Of a DNA stretch of 64,000 nucleotides, positions 45,230 through 53,514 are shown in pieces. The stretch lies in contig CP110972.1 in NCBI GenBank assembly GCA_028869255.1, positions 1,679,001-1,743,000 on the forward strand, given 5' to 3'. The stretch comes from Pseudomonas poae. GTDB lineage: Bacteria; Pseudomonadota; Gammaproteobacteria; Pseudomonadales; Pseudomonadaceae. The notes under the pieces are model-generated. The model did no database searches and was not told the DNA's origin. It saw only the letters and a list, made by a program, of their open reading frames with translations. The first letter of the stretch is position 1. Each line of letters opens with the position of its first letter. The translations under genes and the position numbers were made by a program.

Positions 45230-45261
45230 GCCGCATGACCCAGCCGGGCATGCGGCGCTTT
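45230..45261 (+). terminator. Intrinsic terminator after the DyP gene
   Basis: Arms GCCGCATG (45230-45237) and CATGCGGC (45249-45256) enclose an 11-base loop, followed by GCTTTTT. It separates the DyP gene from the MFS gene downstream. Confidence 0.75.
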
Positions 45262-45376
45262 TTAGTGCTGTGTATCCCACTGGCGAACATGAAAACTTTG
45301 ACAGCCGCACAATCCCCCGCTGAAAGATTCCGCATCTGCCCGTAATCTAGACACCTTTGCCACCTGCGGAGTGTTC

Positions 45377-46745
45377 ATGTCTTCTGTTGCCGATGGGCTG
45401 CCCCTCAATAAACGCCTGCCGGCCGTGATTGCGATCTCTCTGGGGATCGGTATGGCGACCCTCGACACGGCGATCGTCAACACTGCGCTGCCGACCCTGG
45501 CCGAAGGGATCGGCACCGATTCCGCCTCGGTGATCTGGGTGGTCAACGCTTATCAGCTGGCGATTATCGCGACGGTGCTGCCGTTCGCGTCGCTCAGCGA
45601 TGTGCTGGGGCACCGCCGGGTGTACCTCGGTGGCTTGCTGGTGTTTATCCTGTCGTCGCTGTTTTGCGGGCTGGCCGGTTCGTTGGTCACCCTGACTGCC
45701 GCGCGGGTGGTGCAAGGGTTGGGGGCGGCGGCGATCATGAGCGTAAATACGGCGCTGCTAAGGCATATCTACCCCTCGAAAATGCTCGGTCGCGGCCTGG
45801 GCTATAACTCGTTGGTGGTGGGGCTGGCATTTACCCTGGGGCCGACCGCTGCATCGGCGATTCTGTCGGTGGCGACCTGGCACTGGCTGTACCTGATCAA
45901 CGTGCCGCTGGGGCTGCTGGCCCTGGCGCTGGGCCTGCGTTCATTGCCGACCTTGCCGATGACCGGGCATGCCTTCGACCGTCTGGCGGCGGTGCTGTGT
46001 GCCGGGCTGTTCGCCTTGCTGGTGCTGGGCCTGGGCACGGCAGTGCATGGGGCCCAGGGCGCACTGACCCTGGGCTTGATCGCGGTGGCGCTGGTGTGTG
46101 GCGCCTTGCTGCTGCGACGCCAGGCCGGGCACCCGGCGCCGATGTTGGCGCTGGATCTGTTCAAGCGGCCGGTGTTTGCCTTGTCATCGCTTACCGCGAT
46201 CTGCGCGTTCAGTGCCCAGGGCCTGGCCTTTGTGTCGCTGCCTTTTCTGTTGCAGGCGGTGCTGGGGCATAGCCAGGTGGAAACCGGCTTTCTGATGACC
46301 CCGTGGCCGGCCGTGGTGGCGGTAATGGCCTTGGTGGCGGGGCGCCTGGCGGACCGGGTGTCCCTCGGCGCATTGTGCGGCCTCGGCCTGCTGATGCTCA
46401 GCGTGGGCATGGCCGCGCTGGCCAGCCTGGGCAGCGGGGCGTCGGCTTTCGATATCGGCTGGCGCATGGCGCTGTGTGGGGCCGGTTTCGGTTTCTTCCA
46501 GTCGCCCAACCTCAAGGCGCTGATGACCAGTGCGCCGCTGGCGCGCAGCGGTGGAGCCAGCGGCATCGTGGCGATTTCACGGTTGCTGGGGCAGACGTTG
46601 GGGGGCGTCGTTGGTGGCACTGTGTTTTCACCTGTTCGTGGGCAGCGGCCCGCAATACGCGCTTTGGCTGGGCTGCGTGTTTGCGCTGGTGGGCGCCGTA
46701 GCCAGTGGGCTGCGCTTGCTGCCTTATGGGAAAAAGCCGTTGTAA
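45377..46745 (+). pseudogene. DHA2-family MFS transporter (SmvA/QacA-like), interrupted by a one-base frameshift
   Basis: The main frame carries the DHA2 features: LDTAIVNTALPTLAEGIG (motif D1), and about 12 membrane segments up to SGGASGIVAISRLLGQTLG. From there the correct continuation (ALCFHLFVGSGPQYALWLGC to LPYGKKPL, stop at 46745) is in another frame. Removing one G from the six-G run at 46610-46615 joins them as GQTLGASLVALCF and gives 455 aa. Read unrepaired, the protein instead runs to 46882 with an unrelated arginine-rich tail. The ATG at 45377 is five bases after GGAG. The likely role is drug or quaternary-compound efflux. Confidence 0.82.
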
Positions 46746-46802
46746 AACCTGCGGGGGGAAGGCTACCTTGGCCGCCTGAATATTTCGGGATGTTTCAGAT
46801 TT

Positions 46803-47935
46803 ATGTCCAGCCTGGCCCTCCGCACTGCAGATACCCATTCCCGCCGCGCTGCGCTGACCCTGGCTTTATGCCTGCCCAGTGATGTGTTGCTCTACCTGCT
46901 GCTGCCCATGGAGTCCCAGGCGTTTGGTATCACCCTGGCCCAGGCCGGGGTGTTGCTGGCCGCCAACCGTCTGGTACGGATTTTCGGCTACCGGCATGTG
47001 TTGAATTTCTATGCACGCAATGGCGATCGGCTGACCTGCATGATCGCCGCCGGTGCCGCGACGCTGTGTGCGCTGGGCAATTCGATGCTGTCGGGCTTCG
47101 CTGCGCTGCTCGGGCTGCGGCTGGTGTGGGGCCTGTGTTTTGCTGCGTTGAACCTGTCGACCCAAGTGCTGGCGACCTCGGAGCCGGCCGGCGCCGCACG
47201 CCGGGCCGGGCGCTCGCGGGCCTTGATTGCCTTGGGGCCGATGCTCGCGTTGCCGCTGGGGGCTGGCTGACGTTATGGGCCGGGCCGCGCCCGATCTTTT
47301 TGATTCTGGCCGGGTGCTGCCTGGTGGGCCTCTGGATGGCGCGCGGGTTGCCCACGGCGGCGCATGATTTGCACAGTACGCCAGGGCGGCGTTTCAAGTG
47401 GCCTGACAGTGTGGCGCTGTGGTCATTTATCGAAGGCGTGGCGCTGGACGGGCTGTTTATTTTTGGCCTGTCGATCCAGGCGCAGAAGCTGCTGGGCGGC
47501 GATGCGGTGCTGATCGCGGGGGGCTTGATGGCGCTGCGGTATGTCTCAGAAATGCTCCTGAGCCCGCTGGGCGGCCGGGCGGCGCAGCGTTTTGGCGCCA
47601 CGTCGATGTTACTGCTGTTTTCGTTCCTGAGTGCCCTGGCGCTGACGGCGTTCGGCAGCTATTGGGTGATTGTCGGCGCAGCGTCGGTGCTGGTGTTGCG
47701 AGCGCTGCAATTGCCGCTGGTGACCACCCTGGTGGCCGAGCGCAACCCGGGGTCCATGCGCGTGTCGGCCCTGGCCTCGAATGCGGTATGGCGTGATATC
47801 GGCGCCGGCCTCGGGCCTTTGCTGGCGGGCCTGCTGCTGCCCATTGCCGCGGCGCCCTGGGTGTTTGGCGTGGCGGGCGCCGCGATTGCGGTGAGCGCGG
47901 TGTTCTGCTGGCGCGCAACACCGACTGTGGCCTGA
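46803..47935 (+). pseudogene. MFS transporter, interrupted by a one-base frameshift
   Basis: The N-terminal half (46803-47270, ending LALPLGAG) and the C-terminal half (from GWLTLWAGPRPIFLILAG to 47935) are in different frames. Adding one G to the five-G run at 47258-47262 gives LPLGGWLTLW and a 377-aa protein with about 12 membrane segments. LLAANRLVRIFGYR and LSPLGGRAAQRFGATSM resemble the MFS cytoplasmic loops. It is a different MFS branch from the upstream gene and has no recognised substrate. It starts 57 bases after the upstream MFS gene, so the two may form one transcript. Confidence 0.78.
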
Positions 47936-47936
47936 C

Positions 47937-48458
47937 TCACGCGCCTTTCAACGCCTCCAGCCAGGCGGGATCGAAGCGGGTTTGCTCGGTGTCGATCCCC
48001 AGCGCCTGCATCTTCGCCTTGTGCAGTTCTATTTCACCGAGCAACTGCGCCTGGCTGCTGGAGTTGGCGTCCAGTTCATGCATCTGCGTCAGCCCCAGGT
48101 GGTAAAAGCGCAGCACCTTGATTGCCGTCGGGTCATTGGCCTGCACCCGCTCGGTGACGGTATGCATCACGTTGGTCACGCTCATCAGGCTGCGCTTGAG
48201 CTGCCAGCCATACACTGCGGGCGCGAGCCACGGCTGGCTCCAGAATGGGCCGCGCACCAGCGCAAGGGTGATCAGCACCCCGGCGAATACCCCGCCGACA
48301 TTGAAGCGCAGATTGTCGCCGCCAGGCTCGCCGAACAGCATCACCGCCAGGCTCGACAGCAACATCGCCAGGGCCAGGAACACCACGGCCACGATCAGCG
48401 TGCTGCGGCGGGTCTGTTGGCGGTAGGTGGCGGGGTCGCAGGGTTTTAGCTCGAACAT
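47937..48458 (-). CDS. DUF3087-like membrane protein
   Basis: A 173-aa protein with two N-terminal membrane segments (LIVAVVFLALAMLLSSLAVM and VGGVFAGVLITLALVRG) followed by a helical cytoplasmic part (IKVLRFYHLGLTQMHELDAN). It resembles the DUF3087 family, of unknown function. The ATG at 48458 has AGGA nine bases upstream; a start at 48467 is possible. It converges on the MFS gene, with one base between their stop codons. Confidence 0.75.
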   Translation of the reverse strand: MFELKPCDPATYRQQTRRSTLIVAVVFLALAMLLSSLAVMLFGEPGGDNLRFNVGGVFAGVLITLALVRGPFWSQPWLAPAVYGWQLKRSLMSVTNVMHTVTERVQANDPTAIKVLRFYHLGLTQMHELDANSSSQAQLLGEIELHKAKMQALGIDTEQTRFDPAWLEALKGA

Positions 48459-48580
48459 CCAGGTCATTCCTCGACAAAGAGCGGGCATCTTCTCACGCCT
48501 GGGCAAATCAAGTTGAACGATGCTTCGCGGCGTTTTCTCTAACTCCAGGTAGGCCACCAACCCCCGTGAGGTGAACCATC

Positions 48581-48760
48581 ATGCCCGAATACAAGCAGCC
48601 ACCACCCGGTACACCCGACCCCGATCGCACCCCCGGTGAAGAGGAGCGCGACAACGATGCGTTGCGCCCCAATGACCCGAAAGAGCGTGACGACAACGAT
48701 GACGTCGAGCGTGTCGAAGAAGACCTGGAAAGCCTCCACGACAAGGCTCGCCCGCTGTAA
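48581..48760 (+). CDS. Small acidic, proline-rich protein (59 aa)
   Basis: A 59-codon frame starting MPEYKQPPPGTPDPDRTPGE and ending HDKARPL. It is almost wholly charged or proline residues, with no hydrophobic core, so it is probably disordered. Translation is likely: GAGGTGA lies six bases before the ATG, and the stop is followed within 12 bases by the next small gene with its own ribosome site. I do not know its function; similar tiny proteins are common in Pseudomonas. Confidence 0.65.
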   Translation: MPEYKQPPPGTPDPDRTPGEEERDNDALRPNDPKERDDNDDVERVEEDLESLHDKARPL

Positions 48761-48772
48761 CAGGAGACCGCG

Positions 48773-48970
48773 ATGAACAAGCACCCAGATGGCCCGCGCT
48801 CCAACGAGCAGGCCGGCAACAAGGATGAGTTGGGTTTCGACCCGGACTCCCCGGATGTGTCCGACCCGCAGGTCGACCCCATCGGTGCAGCTATCGCGCC
48901 GTTGGACGAGAAGAAAGACCAGGCGAAAAAAAAGCCGCCCTACGATCCGTTGGGCGACTTGAAGCCGTAA
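48773..48970 (+). CDS. Small acidic disordered protein (65 aa)
   Basis: A 65-aa protein starting MNKHPDGPRSNEQAGNKDEL, with a D/P-rich middle (DPDSPDVSDPQVDPIG) and a lysine run before the end YDPLGDLKP. No fold is recognisable. It has AGGAGA a few bases before the ATG and is followed at once by a strong terminator, so it is the last gene of a two-gene unit with the 59-aa protein. The composition is like that of stress-linked hydrophilic proteins, but this is only a comparison. Confidence 0.72.
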   Translation: MNKHPDGPRSNEQAGNKDELGFDPDSPDVSDPQVDPIGAAIAPLDEKKDQAKKKPPYDPLGDLKP

Positions 48971-48973
48971 ACG

Positions 48974-48998
48974 AGCCCCGCCTTTGAGCGGGGCTTTT
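48974..48998 (+). terminator. Intrinsic terminator after the two small-protein genes
   Basis: Arms AGCCCCGC (48974-48981) and GCGGGGCT (48988-48995) enclose CTTTGA, followed by TTTGTTT. Confidence 0.9.
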
Positions 48999-49000
48999 GT

Positions 49001-49237
49001 TTATTTGGGTGGTAGCCAAGTGACGTCGGTGATACCGAACTTCTCCGCCCAGGGCCGGGTGGTTTTTTTCACCTGCTCGTGGCCGACGCGGCCGATACGG
49101 CTGACATGCGCAATGTCGGCATCAACGGCCGCCCAGTGCCAGGCCTCGGCGTTGTTCATCACTTCAGCGCGCACCACAAAGGACTTCGGTTGACCGTGCA
49201 GCTGATACTGGATGGTGTAGATTTTTGCGGTACTCAT
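49001..49237 (-). CDS. Small conserved Pseudomonas protein (DUF6555-like)
   Basis: A 78-aa protein, MSTAKIYTIQYQLHGQPKSF... with a central NNAEAWHWAAVDADIAHVSR and an end FGITDVTWLPPK. This layout, including the A-E-A-W-H-W motif, recurs in small Pseudomonas proteins I associate with DUF6555; the name is from memory and should be treated as tentative. GGGAGG lies four bases upstream of the ATG. Function unknown; soluble, no signal peptide. Confidence 0.75.
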   Translation of the reverse strand: MSTAKIYTIQYQLHGQPKSFVVRAEVMNNAEAWHWAAVDADIAHVSRIGRVGHEQVKKTTRPWAEKFGITDVTWLPPK

Positions 49238-49357
49238 GTTGCCTCCCTGTCTTGTTATAGATGGATAGGGAAGCGTTCAAAAAGGTTCACTGAAAATGAC
49301 AATCTGCATGTTTGGGCGCCATAGTGACAGCTTCGCCCCCTGCCAAAGGATTGCGCC

Positions 49358-50194
49358 ATGCCCCGCCTGACCCACTGCCAGCTGTACCTGCAGCGCCTGG
49401 GCTACACCACGCCGCCACCGCCGACCCTGCAAACCTTGCAGGCTCTGCAACTGCGCCACGTCTGCAGCTTCGCCTTTGAAAGCCTGTCGACCTTGCTGCA
49501 CCTGCCGGTGCCCATCGATCTGCCCAGCGTCGAGCAAAAAGTGCTGCTCGATGGGCGCGGCGGCTATTGCTATGAGTTGAACCAGCTGTTCCTGGCGCTG
49601 TTGCAGGAACTCGGTTTCGACGCACGCGGCATTACCGGCCGGGTGGTAATGGGCGGGCCGGCGGATGCCCACACGGCGCGCACCCATCGCTTGAGTCTGG
49701 TGACATTGGACGGCGTGCGCTACATCAGCGATGTGGGCTTTGGCGGGATGGTGCCCAGCAGCCCGTTGCAACTGGACACCGAAGCTGTGCAGGCCACCGC
49801 GCATGAACCGTATCGGTTGAGCGTCGACGGGCAGGGCAGCTACACCCTGTGGGCCGAGGTCGGTGCCGAGTGGCGTGGGTTGTACGTATTCGATTTGCAG
49901 GTACAGGCGGACATCGACTACGAAATCGGCAACTGGTACGTCTCGACGCACCCGCAATCGCCGTTCGTGGGCCAGTTGAAAGTCGCAAGGCTGGCAGCGG
50001 GTAAACGCCACACCTTGAACAACGCCCACTATGCGGTTCACTACTTGGACAAGCCCAGTGATAAACGCGTGATCGAGAGCGCCGATGAGCTGATGAATCT
50101 GCTCATCGACACCTTCGGCATTTGCCTTCCGGAAGATGAGCGACTGCATGCAACACTTGATGGCCTTGTAACGGCACCTCGTCAAGAGTATTGA
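49358..50194 (+). CDS. Arylamine N-acetyltransferase
   Basis: A 278-aa NAT enzyme that transfers an acetyl group from acetyl-CoA to arylamines or hydrazines. The catalytic triad is complete: C71 in RGGYCYELN, H110 in ARTHRLSL and D125 in YISDVGFGG. Length and domain order (helical bundle, beta-barrel, alpha-beta lid) match the family. The ATG at 49358 is preceded by AAGGA. It stands alone between the divergent 78-aa gene and the beta-barrel gene. Confidence 0.94.
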   Translation: MPRLTHCQLYLQRLGYTTPPPPTLQTLQALQLRHVCSFAFESLSTLLHLPVPIDLPSVEQKVLLDGRGGYCYELNQLFLALLQELGFDARGITGRVVMGGPADAHTARTHRLSLVTLDGVRYISDVGFGGMVPSSPLQLDTEAVQATAHEPYRLSVDGQGSYTLWAEVGAEWRGLYVFDLQVQADIDYEIGNWYVSTHPQSPFVGQLKVARLAAGKRHTLNNAHYAVHYLDKPSDKRVIESADELMNLLIDTFGICLPEDERLHATLDGLVTAPRQEY

Positions 50195-50233
50195 TCTAGA
50201 GCCCTCGCTGAACCGTTTTACCTCCAAATCAGT

Positions 50234-50293
50234 GCAAATTATTTCGAACCTTTTTCGCCGGATGGGGTTCGAAGCGGTTCCTGAATAATTTGC
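50234..50293 (+). promoter_or_regulatory. Nested inverted repeat upstream of the beta-barrel gene
   Basis: Outer arms GCAAATTATT (50234-50243) and AATAATTTGC (50284-50293) enclose inner arms TTCGAACC (50243-50250) and GGTTCGAA (50266-50273). The element ends 25 bases before the start codon, so it may be a regulated leader hairpin or an operator. A weak terminator role for the NAT gene is also possible. Confidence 0.5.
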
Positions 50294-50318
50294 TCACCAG
50301 ACAAGGAGATGTAAAACG

Positions 50319-51071
50319 ATGTCCAAGCTATTCGGAAAATTCCTCAAGCACACCTCGGTACTGGCGCTGGTCGCCGCGCCTGCCGTGGTGTTTGCTGCAA
50401 CGTCCACCGACCCGATTTCCACGTTCGGGATCCAGGGCAGCTATAACGACTTCAAACTCGAAGGCGGTAGCGAGAGCGACAAGGAGCACATGCCCGAAGC
50501 AGGCCTGTTCTACAACTTCGGCAACAAGCTGACGGCTGAATCCGGCTTTATCTATCAGGCTGGCGTCGAAGCCAAATTCGGCAAGAAAAGCGATAACAAA
50601 CTCAAGGAAGGCCAGGCTGACCTCGACCTCGGCTGGCGTGCCGCGCTGGATGCGCGCAACTTTGTCGATGTGATTGTCGGCGGTGGCTACAGCTGGACCC
50701 GCTACGAGCCGGACACCAATGATTACGACGTCAAGCTCACCAATAAATCGCCTTTTGCCAAGGCGGCCCTGGGCTACAACCACCAGTTCGACGACATGAC
50801 CCTGCGCGTCGAGGCCGGTGCCCGTCGCACCATCGATGGCCGCGCCAAGCTCAAGGTGGACGATGTGGGCAGCGACACCGTGGACCTCAAGGACCGTACC
50901 AACCCGTACGCCGAAGTCAGCCTGCTGATGAATCAGAAGGGCGACCTGCCGGTGATGGCGGGCCTGTATTACACCCGTACCGAGTACAAGCTCGACGAAG
51001 ACTCGGAGGTGGCCGACAACACCCGACTCAAGCGTGATGAGTACGGCGTCAAGGTCGGTATCGCGTTCTAA
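50319..51071 (+). CDS. Outer-membrane beta-barrel protein of unknown function
   Basis: A 250-aa protein. Residues 1-26 are a signal peptide (LALVAAPAVVFA before the cleavage). The rest shows alternating polar and hydrophobic strands separated by charged turns, e.g. GFIYQAGVEAKFGKKSD and VDVIVGGGYSWTRYEP, and it ends with GVKVGIAF, the terminal aromatic residue expected for Bam-assembled barrels. About 10 strands are likely, as in the Omp_b-brl type. No substrate is known. AAGGAG lies ten bases upstream of the ATG, and a terminator follows. It is probably a small porin-like or lipid-modifying barrel. Confidence 0.82.
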   Translation: MSKLFGKFLKHTSVLALVAAPAVVFAATSTDPISTFGIQGSYNDFKLEGGSESDKEHMPEAGLFYNFGNKLTAESGFIYQAGVEAKFGKKSDNKLKEGQADLDLGWRAALDARNFVDVIVGGGYSWTRYEPDTNDYDVKLTNKSPFAKAALGYNHQFDDMTLRVEAGARRTIDGRAKLKVDDVGSDTVDLKDRTNPYAEVSLLMNQKGDLPVMAGLYYTRTEYKLDEDSEVADNTRLKRDEYGVKVGIAF

Positions 51072-51103
51072 CATTGCGCGACAGGCGGGCATGCCGCTGT
51101 GAC

Positions 51104-51138
51104 AAAAAAACGCCCCGAGTGAACCGGGGCGTTTTTTT
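51104..51138 (+). terminator. Intrinsic terminator after the beta-barrel gene
   Basis: Arms ACGCCCCG (51110-51117) and CGGGGCGT (51125-51132) with flanking A7 and T7. It is bidirectional in form and also suits the end of the antitoxin gene on the other strand. Confidence 0.92.
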
Positions 51139-51151
51139 GCGTGTGGTTTTG

Positions 51152-51466
51152 TCAGCTCAGGGCCGCCAGTTGCGTGACGGTTTCCGGAAAACGCGCTACC
51201 AGGCGGATCAAGGTCACGGCCTGGGCGTTGGGCTTGGCCCGGCCTTGCTCCCAGTTTTCCAGGGTGCGGACATTGGTGCGCAGGTACATGGCAAACACTG
51301 CCCGCGACAGGTTGAGCTGCTGACGCACGGCGATCACTTCTTCGGCGGTCAGCGGAGCCAGGCTGTTAAGGTGGACCTTGTGGGTCCGCAGGGTGACTTT
51401 GCCCTGGCGCTCGTCGGCCAGCGCGTCGAAGCCTTCGACCAGTTCGGAAAAGATTTCACGTTTCAT
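51152..51466 (-). CDS. HigA/MqsA-type antitoxin (helix-turn-helix)
   Basis: A 104-aa protein with a C-terminal helix-turn-helix (EVIAVRQQLNLSRAVFAMYL, then RTNVRTLENWEQGRAKPNAQ). The N-terminal part binds the toxin in this family. It overlaps the toxin gene by 11 bases, and the toxin-first order is that of higBA systems. As an antitoxin it should neutralise the toxin and repress the operon. The ATG at 51466 gives the usual N-terminus MKREIFSELVEGFDAL. Confidence 0.88.
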   Translation of the reverse strand: MKREIFSELVEGFDALADERQGKVTLRTHKVHLNSLAPLTAEEVIAVRQQLNLSRAVFAMYLRTNVRTLENWEQGRAKPNAQAVTLIRLVARFPETVTQLAALS

Positions 51467-51806
51467 GATGTGCTCTCGCTTTGATTTCCCTGTCCAGCAT
51501 GTGTTTTAGGGCTTTTTTGTGGTGGGGTGCCAGGTCGTCCTGTTCGTGTTTGCCGTACAGGGTGAACAACCAGAACTGCGTGCCACCTGACCACCAGTAG
51601 TAAATGACCCGCAGGCCACCGCGTTTGCCTTTGTTGCGTCGCTCATCAACAAAGCGAACCTTGCGTAGGCCGCCGGTTCCCTCGATCACGTCTCCTGCTT
51701 CCGGGTTTTTCATCAACTCCTGTTGAAAACCGTGGAAAAGCTCGTCACTCAGATAGTCCTTGCGATGCCGCTCGAAGGCTGGCAATTCGATAAATAGAGC
51801 ATCCGT
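51456..51806 (-). CDS. HigB/RelE-like toxin, start codon unclear
   Basis: A RelE-superfamily mRNA-interferase-like protein: DALFIELPAFERHRKDYLSD, GTGGLRKVRFVDERRNKGKR, GGLRVIYYWWSGGTQFWLFT and a lysine-rich end. The domain as I know it begins at the codon before DALFIELP, where homologues have M, but here it is ACG (51806-51804). No ATG, GTG or TTG is in frame nearby: the nearest upstream is TTG at 51857 (133 aa) and the next inside would delete the first part of the fold. Either ACG is used as a weak start or the start was lost. The antitoxin gene follows with an 11-base overlap. About 116 aa from the ACG. Confidence 0.75.
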   Translation of the reverse strand, partial: TDALFIELPAFERHRKDYLSDELFHGFQQELMKNPEAGDVIEGTGGLRKVRFVDERRNKGKRGGLRVIYYWWSGGTQFWLFTLYGKHEQDDLAPHHKKALKHMLDREIKARAHHET

Positions 51807-51998
51807 GTTCTGTACGTAGCCTGCGTATAGTGTGGTGGCCCACGCGCCTTGGGTCAAGTGACCAGGCTGTGGGAACTTTCCTAAAACACGCACACCATAC
51901 GGCTGCCTCCAGCGGGTAGATGCCGGATAGGGAGGTAGATGAGGAAGGAAATTTCCGCGAGTAGGGGAGGGCAAAAATAGCGTCCCTCAGAAACGCAA

Positions 51999-52020
51999 AA
52001 CGGCGCCCGAAGGCGCCGTT
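51999..52020 (-). terminator. Intrinsic terminator of the nuo operon
   Basis: Arms AACGGCGCC and GGCGCCGTT enclose CGAA. On the minus strand the stem is followed by TTTTGCGTTT, so it ends the transcript after nuoN. Confidence 0.82.
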
Positions 52021-52043
52021 CTGTTTACCACATGACTAAGCGA

Positions 52044-53507
52044 TCAAACGCCCAGCACCGCGTGCTGCACCAGGGTGAGCAACGGTTGTGGGTACACGCC
52101 CAGGAAAAACGCAAGCAGGGCGATGGCCAGCAGCATCACGCCGCCGGCTTTTTGTTCCCAGTGCAGTTCAGCATCCACACGGCGCAGGTTCGGCTCGATC
52201 AGGTACAGGGTGACCATCACGCGCAGGTAGTAGAACACGCCGATGGCGCTGCCCAGTACCAGCGAGGCAACCAGCCACCATTCGTGGGCTTCAACACCGG
52301 TAGCGACGATGTAGAACTTGCCGATAAAGCCCGCAGTCAGCGGGATACCAGCCAGGGACAGCATCATCACGGTGAGTACCGCGGTCAGGTACGGACGGCG
52401 CCAGAACAGGCCGCGATACTCGTACAGCGCGTCGGCATCACGCCCTTTGAACGGCGAGGACATCAGCGTGATCACGCCGAATGCACCCAGGCTGGTGATC
52501 ACGTAGGTGACCAGGTATACGCCCATGGCTTCCACGGCCAGACCCTTGCTCGCCACCAGGGCGATCAGCAGGTAGCCGAAGTGCGCGATGGAGGAGTAAC
52601 CCAGCAGACGCTTGAGGTTGTTCTGGGTCAGGGCCAGCAGGTTACCGAACAGGATCGACGCAATCGCGATAATGGTCAGCACGTTGCTCAGCACGCCGGT
52701 GTTGGCGGCGGGGGAGATCTGGAACAGACGCACCATCACCGCAAACACGGCAACCTTCGACGCCGTGGCCAGGAACGCGGCCACCGGCGCCGGGGCGCCT
52801 TCGTACACGTCCGGGGTCCACAGGTGGAATGGCACCAGGGAGAGCTTGAACGCCAGGCCGATCAGCATCATCGCCAGGCCCAGTTGGGCGATTGGCGCAG
52901 GGCTGTTAGTGGTTGCCAGGGCGTGGCCGATACCGGTGAAGCTCAGGCTGCCGGCTTCTGCGTAGAGCAGGGCCATACCGAACAACAGGAACGCGGAACC
53001 GGCGGCCGACAGCACCATGTACTTGATGCCGGCTTCCAGCGAGCGCTTGTTGAAGAAGGCGTAAGCCACCAGGCCGTAGGTCGGGATCGACAGCAGTTCC
53101 AGGCCGATGAACAAACCGGCCAGGTGCTGCGCGCTGACCAGCACGATACCGCCGGCCGCAGCCAGCAGGATCAGCAGGTACAGCTCTTCACGGTTGCCCG
53201 GGTAGCCGGTGCCGCCTTCGCCGAGGTAGGCGTGGGCAAGTGTCACACAGGCTAGGGTCGCGACCAGGATCAACGCGATATACAGCAGCGCGAAGTCATC
53301 GACCATCATCAGCGGGGTCACGGCCAGTGGCGCGACCTTGAGTGCCGGGATAATCGACAGCAGGGCCAGGTTCAAACCGGCACAGGACAGCAGGAACGTT
53401 TGCGAGTGATTGCGGCGCCAGGCGATTGCCAGCATCACCACCACAATGGTGAGGCTGGTGATCAGCAGCGGCGCAAGCGCGATAAAGTGTTGGATCGTGA
53501 ATTCCAT
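52044..53507 (-). CDS. nuoN: NADH-quinone oxidoreductase subunit N
   Basis: A 487-aa antiporter-like membrane subunit of respiratory complex I with about 14 membrane segments. The core [20 protein letters not shown] (conserved membrane glutamate) and [20 protein letters not shown] (conserved lysine) are present. The ATG at 53507 gives [13 protein letters not shown], with AAGAG upstream; it lies seven bases after the nuoM stop. It is the last gene of the operon, followed by a terminator. Confidence 0.95.
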   Translation of the reverse strand: MEFTIQHFIALAPLLITSLTIVVVMLAIAWRRNHSQTFLLSCAGLNLALLSIIPALKVAPLAVTPLMMVDDFALLYIALILVATLACVTLAHAYLGEGGTGYPGNREELYLLILLAAAGGIVLVSAQHLAGLFIGLELLSIPTYGLVAYAFFNKRSLEAGIKYMVLSAAGSAFLLFGMALLYAEAGSLSFTGIGHALATTNSPAPIAQLGLAMMLIGLAFKLSLVPFHLWTPDVYEGAPAPVAAFLATASKVAVFAVMVRLFQISPAANTGVLSNVLTIIAIASILFGNLLALTQNNLKRLLGYSSIAHFGYLLIALVASKGLAVEAMGVYLVTYVITSLGAFGVITLMSSPFKGRDADALYEYRGLFWRRPYLTAVLTVMMLSLAGIPLTAGFIGKFYIVATGVEAHEWWLVASLVLGSAIGVFYYLRVMVTLYLIEPNLRRVDAELHWEQKAGGVMLLAIALLAFFLGVYPQPLLTLVQHAVLGV

Positions 53508-53514
53508 AGCGCTC

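Noticed and set aside
46746..46882. C-terminal extension of the first MFS protein to 46882
   Set aside because: It is the out-of-frame read after the six-G run and has an R- and P-rich sequence unlike membrane proteins; the other frame gives the natural end at 46745.
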